From Batkoa obscura (Eukaryota > Entomophthoromycota > Entomophthoromycetes > Entomophthorales > Batkoaceae): a stretch of 64,000 nt of DNA. The notes beneath the pieces were generated by a model. The model made no database searches, was not told where the DNA came from, and saw only the letters and a program-made list of their open reading frames with translations. Shown piece by piece: positions 22,382 through 33,237 of this stretch (position 1 is its first letter; the number at the start of each line of letters is the position of its first letter). The stretch covers positions 930,001-994,000 of the forward strand of contig JASVEC010000002.1 of assembly GCA_030770535.1 (NCBI GenBank). Direction: 5' to 3'. A program made the translations under genes and the position numbers.

Positions 22382-23706
22382 ATATCTAATAAATTATTCA
22401 AATAAATTTTGTTTTTAACAATCTAAAGGCAGTTATTTAGAGTCAAATTCAAAGTATATCATCTATATCAAATCTTTTACATTACAGAAGTCCAAATACA
22501 AGCAAACCAACACTATCATTGTCAACATTTGCTCTAAATTATAATTTAGTATATAGGGATATGTTTTATTATGATTAGCATTAAAAATTAAGCTTGCTTA
22601 AAATACAATTATTTTATAGCCTGATGTTGATTTTATTAAGCTTACTAATGTCTATTAAAACGATTATGATCTATAATAGAGTACTCGCATTAGATACCAC
22701 ATCATTTTTTACTCACTTTCCATTTTTTGTATCTTTGAAGGTTCGAAAGCTCAAGTGTTTCATTTATTCAAAAAAAGACACTATAGAAAACGCTTTCAAT
22801 TCTTTGTTTCTGGTTTTCCAAAGTTTAGATTCTTTTTTTAACAAATGTTTTTCTTTAACTACCTTTATCTTTTTAACTAAATAATGTATAAACCTTTGAG
22901 TCTTTTATATCATTTAATGATGTTTATTTCCTAGCTCCAATAAGCTATACTTATCAGTTTTGTTTAATCAATTATTTATACAAAATGAAAAACCGGCAAA
23001 TAGTTGTAAAATAAACGGAATTCAATCTTGAAGGAGCTAGAAAGCAATAAAAAATAGAAAACAAGTAGAAAATGTTTTACTATAATTAGTTTAAAGCTAA
23101 AAACTATTTTTTCTAGTTTTGGTTTATTGCAAAAGATGTAACCTAAACATAAATACCGCAAAAATAGCTGCTTTTTGCTTAATTTTTAGTTGAGTATATG
23201 ACCTCTAAATTGCAATTTAGTTCGGTTTAAGGTTTCCCCTCATATAACACATAATCAATAACAGACTACTAAAATGATTTGAAGCCATATAAATTCATCT
23301 TAGGCTTATATTTTTTACAATCATTTTTAGCTTAAAATGATAAATTTTATTTCAAAATTAAGTTTTGACTTAAAATCTTAAGAGCTAATCAATTATAAAT
23401 CTCGATTTCCAACAAAACTCAAAATTCATAGGAGATGAGATGCTAATAATGAATGGGCACTATAATAGAAAAACCAGAGTATATATTTGACTTGAGGGAA
23501 AAGTATTATGCTTTTTTTCCATGGTTCTTCCAAAAAAGAATGGGTCTTGATATTTATTTTCCAGTAAAAACAAACATTAGTAAAAATCTTGTCCAAAAAC
23601 TATATTGTAAAAAGATTATCTATAAAAAGATTCTATTTGTAAGAAGATTCTATTATTCTATATAGAAATAAACGTGATTTTGTAATAAAGTGATATAAAC
23701 ACTACC
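22382..23706. other. Intergenic, no gene supported
   Basis: AT-rich. A MITE-like start (AGGGATATGTTTTATT at about 22556) has no matching end. Two open stretches (22594-22884 and 23453-23665, +) have no recognisable features. The last part must carry the promoter of tubby-like copy B. Confidence 0.45.
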
Positions 23707-24179
23707 AAAATAAAAATAGCTTGCAATCAAATAATATATAAGCAAACAATTTTTCATAGAAAAAATTAAAACAAATGTCAACGTTACCACCAGAGTATAA
23801 TGAAATAACCCAAGAAGTGAAAAAGAAAAAGAAGTTTATAATCTACTATAAGGAAGATGGTCAATATTTAGTAGCTAAAGATGAAGGAACTGATCAAATT
23901 AAATATAAGTTTTATACACAAAACAATGGTAGTGAATATTACTTAAAGGATGTAAATAATGATAACTTGTTAAGTTTTACTAAAAGAGATATTATGAGTA
24001 ACGAACCTAAATTAACTATCTATAACTATAAAGAAAAAGAGAATAATAACTATAACTCAATGGTAGTAACTATGAATAAAACAGTCAATTTAGTATTAAC
24101 TGACCATGATGACAACCAATTTGAATACGTTCTAAATGATACAAAACAAAGCGCTGAGATTATAGCTTTAAACTCAACA
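23707..24179 (+). repeat. Inverted duplicate block, partner of 7107-7579
   Basis: 473 bp appearing identical to the 5' part of tubby-like copy A on the other strand, including 68 bp before the ATG and codons 1-135. Confidence 0.8.
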
Positions 24180-24443
24180 TCATCAAAAGATGAACCATTG
24201 GTTGAGTTTAGTAGTAAAATTAAATTAGATGGAAATAAAATTGCTAAAGTAAAGTTCAACTTTAATTTTATCCCACTTTTAGAGTGTCTATTTATGGGGT
24301 TATTGTTTATGAAGGCCAATTCTATCATTAAACAAAAATTAAAGGATATAAAAAATAGTCTAATCGGATGGAGGATTAACATTGAAGCTACAAAGCGCAA
24401 ACGTTTCTTATCTGGTGAGACTCGAAATTTTTTTGATTTTTAA
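23775..24443 (+). CDS. Tubby C-terminal-like / LURP-like protein, copy B
   Basis: 222-aa single-exon paralogue of the gene at 6837-7511. Residues 1-135 are identical; from about residue 136 the two differ by substitutions and small indels (KDEPLVEFSSKIKLDGNK here, KDKALVEFSTKIIKLNGNE there) and the C-termini differ (RKRFLSGETRNFFDF here). The retained conserved helix is FIPLLECLFMGLLFMKANSI. No signal peptide. MITE copy 12 and then the LTR retrotransposon lie just downstream. Function unknown; the fold suggestion is by pattern only. Confidence 0.72.
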   Translation: MSTLPPEYNEITQEVKKKKKFIIYYKEDGQYLVAKDEGTDQIKYKFYTQNNGSEYYLKDVNNDNLLSFTKRDIMSNEPKLTIYNYKEKENNNYNSMVVTMNKTVNLVLTDHDDNQFEYVLNDTKQSAEIIALNSTSSKDEPLVEFSSKIKLDGNKIAKVKFNFNFIPLLECLFMGLLFMKANSIIKQKLKDIKNSLIGWRINIEATKRKRFLSGETRNFFDF

Positions 24444-24474
24444 ATATCAATGAACATAAAGCTTTTTAGTATAT

Positions 24475-24573
24475 GGGGATGTATTTTTATGTTTAAGAAT
24501 TTCAGTGATGGTTTTTCCATTTAAATAACGCTTAAAAGATAAAAAAAGTAATGGAGCCAAAAAAAACACCCCC
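24475..24573 (+). mobile_element. MITE copy 12
   Basis: Starts GGGGATGTATTTTTAT, ends CACCCCC, left flank ATAT. Its last two bases and the following ATA form the CCATA target used by the LTR retrotransposon, so the retrotransposon arrived after the MITE. Confidence 0.92.
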
Positions 24574-24576
24574 ATA

Positions 24577-24976
24577 TGTGAAATATCGCTTTGTCAGTCC
24601 CATGGTTAATTATTTTGATTTGTTATGAGAATTTCTAGTTCCACCCAAAAGAATATTATCTTCTCATTTTGATACTTATACTTTTCAGAGTATAAAAGAG
24701 TTTACAGAATATAATAGTTCGAGGCTTTTTAACTGAATTAATCCCTGATATCTCGAACATTTAATAAAGCCACTAAGTTTTCTTAATAGTATTTTACATA
24801 GATTTTACATTAGTATTGTCTATTCTATTTGTCTTATATAGCTTGTAACCTATTACGTGCTATTCCTCATAACCCAAGTCTATCTTAGTCACATAAACTA
24901 AGACCTTTTGACTTATAGTGTAGTCAACCCAGCAATAGCTGTTCTTGACTCCAAACCCTGAGTACCAGATTTCACA
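24577..24976 (+). repeat. 5' LTR
   Basis: 400 bp, TG...CA ends, apparently identical to the 3' LTR. Confidence 0.95.
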
Positions 24977-25105
24977 TTTGGCGCTCATAACTGGGAAAGC
25001 TCTTATAACTATTTTAGATAGCCTTTATAATCTTTCCTTTACGGTCCTTACCGCGTAACCACCCCAAACAAAGAAAAACCCCCTTAACCTCCTTAATTCT
25101 CAACT

Positions 25106-27622
25106 ATGGTCGACAATGGTCTTGTACCTTATTTTGCGGACTCAAAATACCTTCTTGATAACCGTCAACAGTTGATCATCACTGAATACGACATGGGTAG
25201 TAGTGATGAAGAGGAAGCTAGTGTTCTGACCCCAGAAATAGAAACTGCTGCTTTAAATCAAGCTGCACTACCTCCTCACGTTGTAAACTCAGTCGTTACC
25301 TACGGAGCTGTCCCTATGCACGTCCTTGATGGTGACCTCTCCGCTTGGAGACAATACCAAAATAGTGGCTCCAGTACTCAAATCAATTTTCGTGCCCAGT
25401 ACCAAACGGTACCTACCCTTTCCCACGTTCAACAATATCTAGTAGAGTTCCTGCACAACAAACTCATCCAGATGGTTGGTGAACTCGACCGTCTTTCAAT
25501 TCATAACAATGAATTGTCTACCTCTTTAAGCTCACTTTTAGCTACGGTTAACAACCTTTCCATGATCAGTAACCAAAAGAGTGGTGTCATCGCCCCTTCA
25601 AATGAACTCCATGTTAGTAAGTTAAATGAGCTCAATCAAAGACTCAATAACACCGTTACCTATGAAGCCCACAGAGAGTTAGTAAGAGAAGTAGGAGATC
25701 TCAAAGCTGAATTACGTCAGCTCGATACTGCTCTACATTCTGAACTTGTTAAAATCTCCGATGAGATCAACCTTTCCCTCACTGAGATCAATGACCATAC
25801 TACTGAAAGAATCTCAGATATTGACGGAAAAACAAAAGCCACTTTCGCAGAACTCCACAGATCGCTAATGAATAAATTCAAAGAGTATAATCACCGCTTA
25901 TCCTGTATTGAACAATCCCCTCCATCTACTTCAACCAAAGATGCTAGAATCTTGGCTTTAGAACAAGATTTAGCTGTTTGTAATGAACAAATGGCTCAAC
26001 AAGTGACTACCATTAGCCAGCTTATCACCTCCAATAATAATTTGAAGGAACAAATTAGACTGGACAAAGAACAAACAGTAGTTGACTGGGAGGAAATCTC
26101 GCGTAACATACAGAGTACCAGAGAAGAGCTCATTCTTCTTCAGACTAAGGTAGCTTCAAATACTAACCAAATCAAGGCATCTTCTTGCAATTGTAGAAAG
26201 GAGCGTATTGCTGTTTCAGCACCTCCCTCCAGACTCTCGAGTTACAGAGACGTTCCAAGATACAATATGTATGATCTGGGTGATAGTGCCACAGAATCTA
26301 TCTTTGGTACTGAATATCAAATAAACCATAAGTATCATGGGTCTGTTCACTTGGTACAACCGGATGATCAAACAAAGAAAGAAGAGAACTCTCCCCAAGT
26401 TTCCACATACCTACCCCAATCAAATCCTAGAATGACTGCTGTACCTACTGATGGTATTTACTCAAGAAATCCTGCTACAGGATCTAACGCTGATCCAATA
26501 CGACCTCGTGTACAATCTTATGCTGAAGTCAACCTAGCCAATCCTTTTAACAAAAATAAGTCATCACATATTGCCCCTCAAATCGCTCAACATATACCCT
26601 ATGAGAAATCTTCACCTCACTACGTACAAGCCGATCCGATTACTGTTCAACATGATCATGGTATATCACACAATACCCATGACGCTTATTTTAGTCATCC
26701 TGGACCTTCTGGTAACGATCCAAAATCACATAGCTTCTCAACACACCGCCACAACTACCCAAGAAGCTCCCAACCTGTTAACACAAAGTTTAATTTTAGT
26801 CTTTTATTCAATCCAAGTGAAATTACTGCTACTACCTTCATTAAAGCTCTAGAAGTTCATCTCGATGCTAACAACTGGACCTATGAATGTCGTCCTCAAT
26901 GCCTTTTAGGTCAACTACAAACAAATGAACTTTCTTGGTGCATGACTTTACCTGACGACTTACGCAGTAATTGGGATTCCTTCAAAAAGGCGTTTATAGA
27001 CCATTATGATTCCGATGTAAAAATGGAAGCAAAAAAGGCAGCCCTCTTATCTTTACGTTTAGACGACGAAAATAAACTTGAGAGTTTCATTACAAACGTA
27101 AGAAATCGTGCTAATGCCTTAATTTCCTGTGGAAAGTTAAGCGTTACAGACCTCCGCCTGGCCTTCCAGCGAAACCTTCCAAGTCATATCGCATGCCTTT
27201 TTCTAGATCCTCACCATAACATCACCAACGTTACACAGATGATAGAGATTTTAGAATTATACCTTGGAAGTCCAAAAAGTGAAGTTAGACCCAAGAAATT
27301 ATATGTTAATCACATAGATAAAGGGATGGACAACAACGAATACCTTCATTGTTTTACCATCACTCAACAACACTACTCCAACCATCGTAAATCTCGAGTA
27401 TTTACTGGATGCTGGAACTGTGGTGAATATGGACACATTACCGTTAACTGCACTGAACCAAAGCCAGAAAATGGTATTTTTAAATATTATTTCGAAAAGA
27501 ATGTTCGCAACAATGAACGTTTCAATAAAAATAAACAAATAAATCACCTCAATTATAACGATACTGAAGGCGATGATACTGAGAAGTTTGTCGACTCCGA
27601 TAACGAGTCAAAAAACTTCTAA
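25106..27622 (+). CDS. Retrotransposon Gag (Ty3/gypsy)
   Basis: Capsid-type protein of the LTR element. An N-terminal and central coiled-coil region (about residues 90-360) is followed by a Pro/Ser-rich linker, a Ty3-type capsid domain (about residues 560-720, with LLGQLQTNELSWCM and LSLRLDDENKLESFI) and one CCHC zinc knuckle CWNCGEYGHITVNC near residue 770. In this family Pol is usually made at lower level than Gag by frameshifting or read-through; here pol lies downstream in a separate frame. Confidence 0.9.
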   Translation: MVDNGLVPYFADSKYLLDNRQQLIITEYDMGSSDEEEASVLTPEIETAALNQAALPPHVVNSVVTYGAVPMHVLDGDLSAWRQYQNSGSSTQINFRAQYQTVPTLSHVQQYLVEFLHNKLIQMVGELDRLSIHNNELSTSLSSLLATVNNLSMISNQKSGVIAPSNELHVSKLNELNQRLNNTVTYEAHRELVREVGDLKAELRQLDTALHSELVKISDEINLSLTEINDHTTERISDIDGKTKATFAELHRSLMNKFKEYNHRLSCIEQSPPSTSTKDARILALEQDLAVCNEQMAQQVTTISQLITSNNNLKEQIRLDKEQTVVDWEEISRNIQSTREELILLQTKVASNTNQIKASSCNCRKERIAVSAPPSRLSSYRDVPRYNMYDLGDSATESIFGTEYQINHKYHGSVHLVQPDDQTKKEENSPQVSTYLPQSNPRMTAVPTDGIYSRNPATGSNADPIRPRVQSYAEVNLANPFNKNKSSHIAPQIAQHIPYEKSSPHYVQADPITVQHDHGISHNTHDAYFSHPGPSGNDPKSHSFSTHRHNYPRSSQPVNTKFNFSLLFNPSEITATTFIKALEVHLDANNWTYECRPQCLLGQLQTNELSWCMTLPDDLRSNWDSFKKAFIDHYDSDVKMEAKKAALLSLRLDDENKLESFITNVRNRANALISCGKLSVTDLRLAFQRNLPSHIACLFLDPHHNITNVTQMIEILELYLGSPKSEVRPKKLYVNHIDKGMDNNEYLHCFTITQQHYSNHRKSRVFTGCWNCGEYGHITVNCTEPKPENGIFKYYFEKNVRNNERFNKNKQINHLNYNDTEGDDTEKFVDSDNESKNF

Positions 27623-27798
27623 GTGGGAGGATAAATGAGGATCCCCCTTCCACGAAGTTAAAAATTCCTCCTGATCCAGATGATAGCACTGGATTAGACC
27701 TTAAAGTTAATACGCTTTCAAAATTTGACCCCTCTACCCTCATCCTAGCACTTCCTTCGCGAATTCGTGGTAGACCTAAAAAGAAAAGAGTTCCTGTT

Positions 27799-30700
27799 GT
27801 GGAAATCCCTAAAGTCATTCCACCTCGAATTTTCAAGCTACCTGATAACTCTATTAATGCTCCTGATTCGATTCCAATGAACGAGATCTCCAAACCTTAC
27901 ATCTCACAATTATCCGATTTATCTAAACTATCCCTCACACAAAGCGAACTAGATAACACGCATCAGTGGTTAACCAATGTTACGATCCCAATCCCGCTAG
28001 ACAAGATCTTAACTGGAGAATCAGACTTAGCAATTGCATTTAGAAAAATTATTAGAGAATACCAGAATCCAAATAAACAGATTCTTTTAGTAAACCTCGA
28101 TGACAAAGCTAACTCCATCGATTGTACTTACATCAATGCGTCAATTTATAAAAAGAATGTACGCATCATATTAGATAGTGGAGCTCCTATCAATTTCATA
28201 TCGAGTCGTCTGGTAAAACGATTATCCTTTAAACCAGATATAGATTGCTCAGACACCTTTGGTACAGCTGGAACTGGAACTACTACAGCGCTAGGAGCAT
28301 ACTCATCAATACCAATCAAATTTGGAAAACTAACCTTAGCCTTTCCAGCAATAGTATTAGAAAGTGAAGGTTATGACTTCCTCCTAGGCACCGAATTCTT
28401 TGTGAAACACGGTTGTCAATTGTTGTACGATCAAAATATCTTAAAAATATTAGATCAATCCATCCCAATGTACTACAATAAACCAAGAGACCTATCTATC
28501 AATATGATAAACAATAAATCTCCTGGCTGCCGTATAATGAACTATCGGACCAACAATAAATTAATTGATGTCACTCTCTGCGGATCAGAATCCGTAATTC
28601 ATCAATATCCAGAGATAGCATATAAACAGTCTGGAATTCCCGTTATTTCTCCTAAGAACTTATTAATACCGCCTAAGTCACAGATAGTATTAGATACTGA
28701 GATCTCACTATGGATACCTAAGGAATTCCATTTATCTATATATAGTATAGAAGGTGTCTCACAATTAGAACCACTAACTATGCCCGGAATTTTAGGCAAC
28801 AACATGAATGAGACTATCAAGTTATTACTTGCAAACATTACCAAAAAAGAAATCAATATCTCTAGAGGCCAACAGATTGGCACGATATACGTAGAAAACA
28901 ACGCCTTGATTAATACTTTCAGTAAATTTGCAACACTAGAAGAATTTCAAATTCACGAAGAGGCCCCAAATAACCAAGCCCTTTTTGTGGAAAAAGACAC
29001 TATTAACCATCTAAACCAAGATGAACAACTCCAATTTTATAAATTGCTGGAGGAATATAAAGACATATTCGCAACTTCAGAAGAAGATATTGGTTGCGCT
29101 CGCAATACTAAACATAAAGTATATACATGTGATTCATTACCCGTCGCAACTAAAGCATATCGTAAATCTCAATCTGAACTCAAAGCAGAACGAGAAGAAG
29201 TTCAAAAACTCTTAAGGCTAGGTTTAATCATTCCTTCAAATAGTCCATGGGCCTCCCCCCTTATGATCGTTAAGAAAAAAGATGGAACTAATAGAGTAGT
29301 TATGGACTATAGAAAGCTTAACAAAATCACAAAGAAAGATGTATACCCTCTACCCAGAATAGACGATGCGGTTGACCGATTACAAGGTGCTAAATACTTT
29401 TCAGCAATGGATTTAATCTCAGGATACTGGCAGGTAGAAATGGATCCAGAAGACCAAGAAAAGTGCGCTTTAATAACTTCTGAAGGACTATTTCAACCAA
29501 CTAGGATGCCACAAGGCCTTTCGAACGCTCCCGCTACATTCCAGCGTCTTATGGATAATACACTAGGTGACCTTAAACTTTCGTGCGTATTAATTTACTT
29601 AGATGACTTGAATGTGTTTTCAAGAACTTTTATAGATCACTTAACTCATCTTAAAGCAGTATTTGAGCGCCTCCGTCAAGCCAATCTAAAGTTAAAACCA
29701 AAGAAGTGTTCATTCTTCCAAACTAGTTTGGAATTTCTAGGCTATAAAGTCTCTGACAAAGGACTAGCCCCTATTCCAAATAAACTAGATGCAGTGAAGG
29801 AGCTTCTCCCCCCAACTACGATGCGGGAGGTACAAGTATTCCTTGGATTAATGAATTATTATCGAAGGTTTATAAAAGACTTTTCGAATTTAGCTACCCC
29901 ACTGTTCCAATTACTAAAGAAAGAAGTCAAGTTTCAATGGAAGGAAGAACACCAACAAGCTTTTGAAGAGCTTCGCAACAAGCTGCTTAACGCCCCAGTA
30001 TTGATGTTTCCAAATTTCTCAAAGCCCTTCTCACTACATACTGACGCTAGTCTAACTGCAGTTGGAGGTGTTTTAAGTCAACTCGATGATAACAATTGTG
30101 AACACCCAATAGCCTATACCTCTAGGACCTTGTCGAAACACGAAAGGAACTACACTACAACAGAGAAAGAATGCCTTGCAATTATTCATGCTATAAAGGC
30201 ATTTAGACCGTATATCTACGGCACTCACTTTACTGTTATTACTGATCATGTTTCCCTAAAATGGTTGTATTCAATCACTAATCCTGAAGGACGTTTAGCT
30301 AGGTGGGCTCTAAAACTACAATCGTATAGTTTTGATATAGTATATAAACCAGGTAAAGATCATCAAAATGCAGATGGGCTTAGCAGGTTACCCAGAATTT
30401 GTCTAGCTACCCCCATAGATGATGATTTGTACAATCTATTGGGTAATAAAGATAAATGGCCGCAGCAGCAGCCTGAACTCAAACAATGGCTTGAGAAAAA
30501 CGCTCAAAATATCATTGTAAGAGATAATGCCTTGTATAAAAAGATTAAGGGAACATATATTCCATATATTAGGCCTTCTTCACGACTATCTGCATGCCAA
30601 CAATTCCATGATGTAATCTGTGGACATTCAGCCTTCCAAAAAACATACGATACTATGAAAGTCTCCTGCTATTGGGAATCAATGATACCAGATTTGGAAG

Positions 30701-31632
30701 ACTTTATAAATAATTGCGATGTTTGCAAGAGGGAACAAAGTAAAATAAAAGCTACAGCCTATAAGTTTATTTTACCTAAACATGCATTTCACACGGTAAG
30801 TATAGATGTAATAGGTCCTCTCTGTGAGGCCTCCTCGGTAAGAGGGAACAAATTTATTGTTGTAGCTATCGACCATCTAACTAAGTGGGTTGAAGCAAAA
30901 GCAATACCAAATCAGACTTCCTTTCACATATCTAAATTTATATACGAGGATATTATTTGTAGGCATGGAAGCCCTCAGGTGATACTTACTGATAACGCTG
31001 CCAATTTTGTTAACCTGGTTCTCCCGAAATTAGCTAGACTAATGGCCATAAAGCATTCTACTGCAGCTCCATATCATCCTGAAACTAACGGAATGGTTGA
31101 GAGAGTAAACGGTACACTAGTACGTATATTAAGGAAGCTGGCTTTCGATAAAACTAGCTCTTGGGATGAATATCTACATTCTGCTATTTTAGCATATAGA
31201 TATTCAGTACATAGTATTACCAAAAAATCCCCTTTTGTTATGCTTTATGGGAGACATCCGGGACTCCCCATATCATTCGCTCCTTTGATAGTTAGACAAG
31301 AAGAGATGAGTCCTGACATGTACTTGCTTAAGCTAACAAAAAAACTAATAGCTATCCAAGTTGACGCCTTTAATGCATTGACAGACTCGAAAACAAGGAG
31401 GTATCGACAAGACATTTCTCGACTTCCTCGTCTAGCTGTCTTCAAAGTAGGTGATATCGTTCATCTGTACCCTTCCTATAATCAATCTAGAAAAAATAAA
31501 CTAGCATTGAAATGGGATGGACCATATGAAGTCATACATAAACACTTGTATGATAGCTATTCAATTAAACATAAACGAACAAGCGTTATATATAACCGAG
31601 TCCATGCCAAGTTTCTCAAATCAGCAATGTGA
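27799..31632 (+). CDS. Retrotransposon Pol (protease, RT, RNase H, integrase)
   Basis: Polyprotein of the LTR element. In order: aspartic protease with LDSGAPINFI near residue 130; reverse transcriptase with VYPLPRIDD, MPQGLSNAPATFQ and the YLDD box near residue 600; RNase H with LHTDAS near residue 750; integrase with an HHCC-type zinc region (FINNCDVCKREQ), catalytic core (DVIGPL, LTDNAANF, NGMVERVNG) and a C-terminal GPY/F module (KWDGPYEVIHK). The order RT-RNase H-integrase identifies Ty3/gypsy (Metaviridae) rather than Copia. Confidence 0.95.
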   Translation: MEIPKVIPPRIFKLPDNSINAPDSIPMNEISKPYISQLSDLSKLSLTQSELDNTHQWLTNVTIPIPLDKILTGESDLAIAFRKIIREYQNPNKQILLVNLDDKANSIDCTYINASIYKKNVRIILDSGAPINFISSRLVKRLSFKPDIDCSDTFGTAGTGTTTALGAYSSIPIKFGKLTLAFPAIVLESEGYDFLLGTEFFVKHGCQLLYDQNILKILDQSIPMYYNKPRDLSINMINNKSPGCRIMNYRTNNKLIDVTLCGSESVIHQYPEIAYKQSGIPVISPKNLLIPPKSQIVLDTEISLWIPKEFHLSIYSIEGVSQLEPLTMPGILGNNMNETIKLLLANITKKEINISRGQQIGTIYVENNALINTFSKFATLEEFQIHEEAPNNQALFVEKDTINHLNQDEQLQFYKLLEEYKDIFATSEEDIGCARNTKHKVYTCDSLPVATKAYRKSQSELKAEREEVQKLLRLGLIIPSNSPWASPLMIVKKKDGTNRVVMDYRKLNKITKKDVYPLPRIDDAVDRLQGAKYFSAMDLISGYWQVEMDPEDQEKCALITSEGLFQPTRMPQGLSNAPATFQRLMDNTLGDLKLSCVLIYLDDLNVFSRTFIDHLTHLKAVFERLRQANLKLKPKKCSFFQTSLEFLGYKVSDKGLAPIPNKLDAVKELLPPTTMREVQVFLGLMNYYRRFIKDFSNLATPLFQLLKKEVKFQWKEEHQQAFEELRNKLLNAPVLMFPNFSKPFSLHTDASLTAVGGVLSQLDDNNCEHPIAYTSRTLSKHERNYTTTEKECLAIIHAIKAFRPYIYGTHFTVITDHVSLKWLYSITNPEGRLARWALKLQSYSFDIVYKPGKDHQNADGLSRLPRICLATPIDDDLYNLLGNKDKWPQQQPELKQWLEKNAQNIIVRDNALYKKIKGTYIPYIRPSSRLSACQQFHDVICGHSAFQKTYDTMKVSCYWESMIPDLEDFINNCDVCKREQSKIKATAYKFILPKHAFHTVSIDVIGPLCEASSVRGNKFIVVAIDHLTKWVEAKAIPNQTSFHISKFIYEDIICRHGSPQVILTDNAANFVNLVLPKLARLMAIKHSTAAPYHPETNGMVERVNGTLVRILRKLAFDKTSSWDEYLHSAILAYRYSVHSITKKSPFVMLYGRHPGLPISFAPLIVRQEEMSPDMYLLKLTKKLIAIQVDAFNALTDSKTRRYRQDISRLPRLAVFKVGDIVHLYPSYNQSRKNKLALKWDGPYEVIHKHLYDSYSIKHKRTSVIYNRVHAKFLKSAM

Positions 31633-31729
31633 TTCAATGAATACAATTTGTAACTAGTCAAATTCCATCTCATAGGTTCTCGGTAAGTAAGCCATAAAAA
31701 TTCACTATATCAAATCATAGGGAGGGAAA

Positions 31730-32129
31730 TGTGAAATATCGCTTTGTCAGTCCCATGGTTAATTATTTTGATTTGTTATGAGAATTTCTAGTTCCACCCA
31801 AAAGAATATTATCTTCTCATTTTGATACTTATACTTTTCAGAGTATAAAAGAGTTTACAGAATATAATAGTTCGAGGCTTTTTAACTGAATTAATCCCTG
31901 ATATCTCGAACATTTAATAAAGCCACTAAGTTTTCTTAATAGTATTTTACATAGATTTTACATTAGTATTGTCTATTCTATTTGTCTTATATAGCTTGTA
32001 ACCTATTACGTGCTATTCCTCATAACCCAAGTCTATCTTAGTCACATAAACTAAGACCTTTTGACTTATAGTGTAGTCAACCCAGCAATAGCTGTTCTTG
32101 ACTCCAAACCCTGAGTACCAGATTTCACA
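31730..32129 (+). repeat. 3' LTR
   Basis: 400 bp, apparently identical to the 5' LTR. Followed by the second CCATA. Confidence 0.95.
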
Positions 32130-32135
32130 CCATAT

Positions 32136-32139
32136 GGTT

Positions 32140-32172
<33 letters not shown>

Positions 32173-32200
32173 ATTTTTTATTTTTTATTTTTTATTTAGT
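32136..32200. repeat. (TTTTTAT)n microsatellite
   Basis: About nine T-run-plus-A units in a row just right of the retrotransposon's target duplication. Confidence 0.9.
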
Positions 32201-32539
32201 ATAAAACCAGTGTATTAAATGTTTAAAATGTCCAAGAGTCTATGAGATAAATAATAAATAAAAGTCTCTTATTGACTATAAAAGAAGAAGGTTGTAGTAA
32301 AATTTGATTAGTTTAATACATGTTTTTTGATATCAAATCCTGTCAAAATACTAATATAATTAGCTCCTAATATGTACTTCATTATATGATCAAAATCCTC
32401 AGTTCAATTGAGGCCAATTATACACTACAATGCCATTGACATTGAATTACTTTTAAAAAATCAATGTTGATTATGAAATATAGTAAATATGTTAATGAAA
32501 GGCTAAATAAGAACTACTACTAATATCATTTTAATATAT

Positions 32540-32638
32540 GGGAATGTATTTTTGTGTTTGAGAATTTTGCTAATAATTTTTCCACTCAAATAGCGCTTAA
32601 AGGATAGAAAAAGCAAAGAAGCCAAAAAAAACATTTTC
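32540..32638 (+). mobile_element. MITE copy 13
   Basis: Starts GGGAATGTATTTTTGTG, ends ACATTTTC, ATAT on both sides. Confidence 0.88.
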
Positions 32639-33048
32639 ATATACTTTTTAATTAAAAATTATGCTGTAAGTAATCATTTTTATTTATCATAGTATAATAC
32701 TTTAATTTGATTTTAATAAATAAAGCGTATTTTTATGTTGATAGATTATTGAACTCTATCCCTTATTTTTGATAAATCTTATAAATTGAATTAGATAAAT
32801 TATACGCCGACCTATGCTGACAACTAGTAATAATTAAGATTAGCAAAATGTTAAATATGTTTGAAGTAAAGATTACAAATAACCCACATATTAATTAATA
32901 AAAAGCGAACCGAATAAACTTGAGATTTATAAGATAACAAAACAAAGATAAAGGGTATATAAGTACAAGACAATTCTTTAAAATAACCGTTAAAAGACGA
33001 ATGAATTTTTATTAAAAGCCATTACTTTAGCCTACATTACTACTATTT

Positions 33049-33145
33049 GGGGATATATTTTTTGTTTAAGAACTATACTAACAATCTTTCCGCTCAAATA
33101 GCACTTAAAAAATGGAAAAGTAATGAAACCAAAAAAAACATCCCC
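33049..33145 (+). mobile_element. MITE copy 14
   Basis: Starts GGGGATATATTTTTTG, ends ACATCCCC, ATTT on both sides. Confidence 0.9.
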
Positions 33146-33237
33146 ATTTCTTCCCTTCCAGCATTAAGTAACACTCACTTGACCAAATAATATTTTAATT
33201 CTTTCTCACTTTGATACGAACATAATACTAGTTATAG

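Larger units (their letters stand above)
24577..32129 (+). mobile_element. Ty3/gypsy LTR retrotransposon, looks whole
   Basis: About 7.55 kb with two 400-bp LTRs (24577-24976 and 31730-32129) that look identical, beginning TGTGAAATATCG and ending GATTTCACA. Flanked by a 5-bp duplication CCATA (24572-24576 and 32130-32134). TTTGGCGCTCATAACTGGG follows the 5' LTR as the likely primer-binding site, and GGGAGGGAAA precedes the 3' LTR as the polypurine tract. Two long reading frames, gag then pol with protease, RT, RNase H and integrase in Ty3/gypsy order. The identical LTRs imply a very recent insertion. Its coding part is clearly less AT-rich than the host sequence. Confidence 0.96.

Noticed and set aside
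22556-22580. Additional MITE (AGGGATATGTTTT start)
   Set aside because: No matching right end or central hairpin within 150 bp.
22594-22884. 96-codon + strand hydrophobic ORF
   Set aside because: Could pass as membrane protein but is low-complexity T-rich sequence without supporting context.
23453-23665. 70-codon + strand ORF with an ATG (MGTIIEKPEYIFDLREKYYA)
   Set aside because: Some protein-like look, but no family, and it ends close to the tubby-like promoter; evidence too thin to list as a gene.
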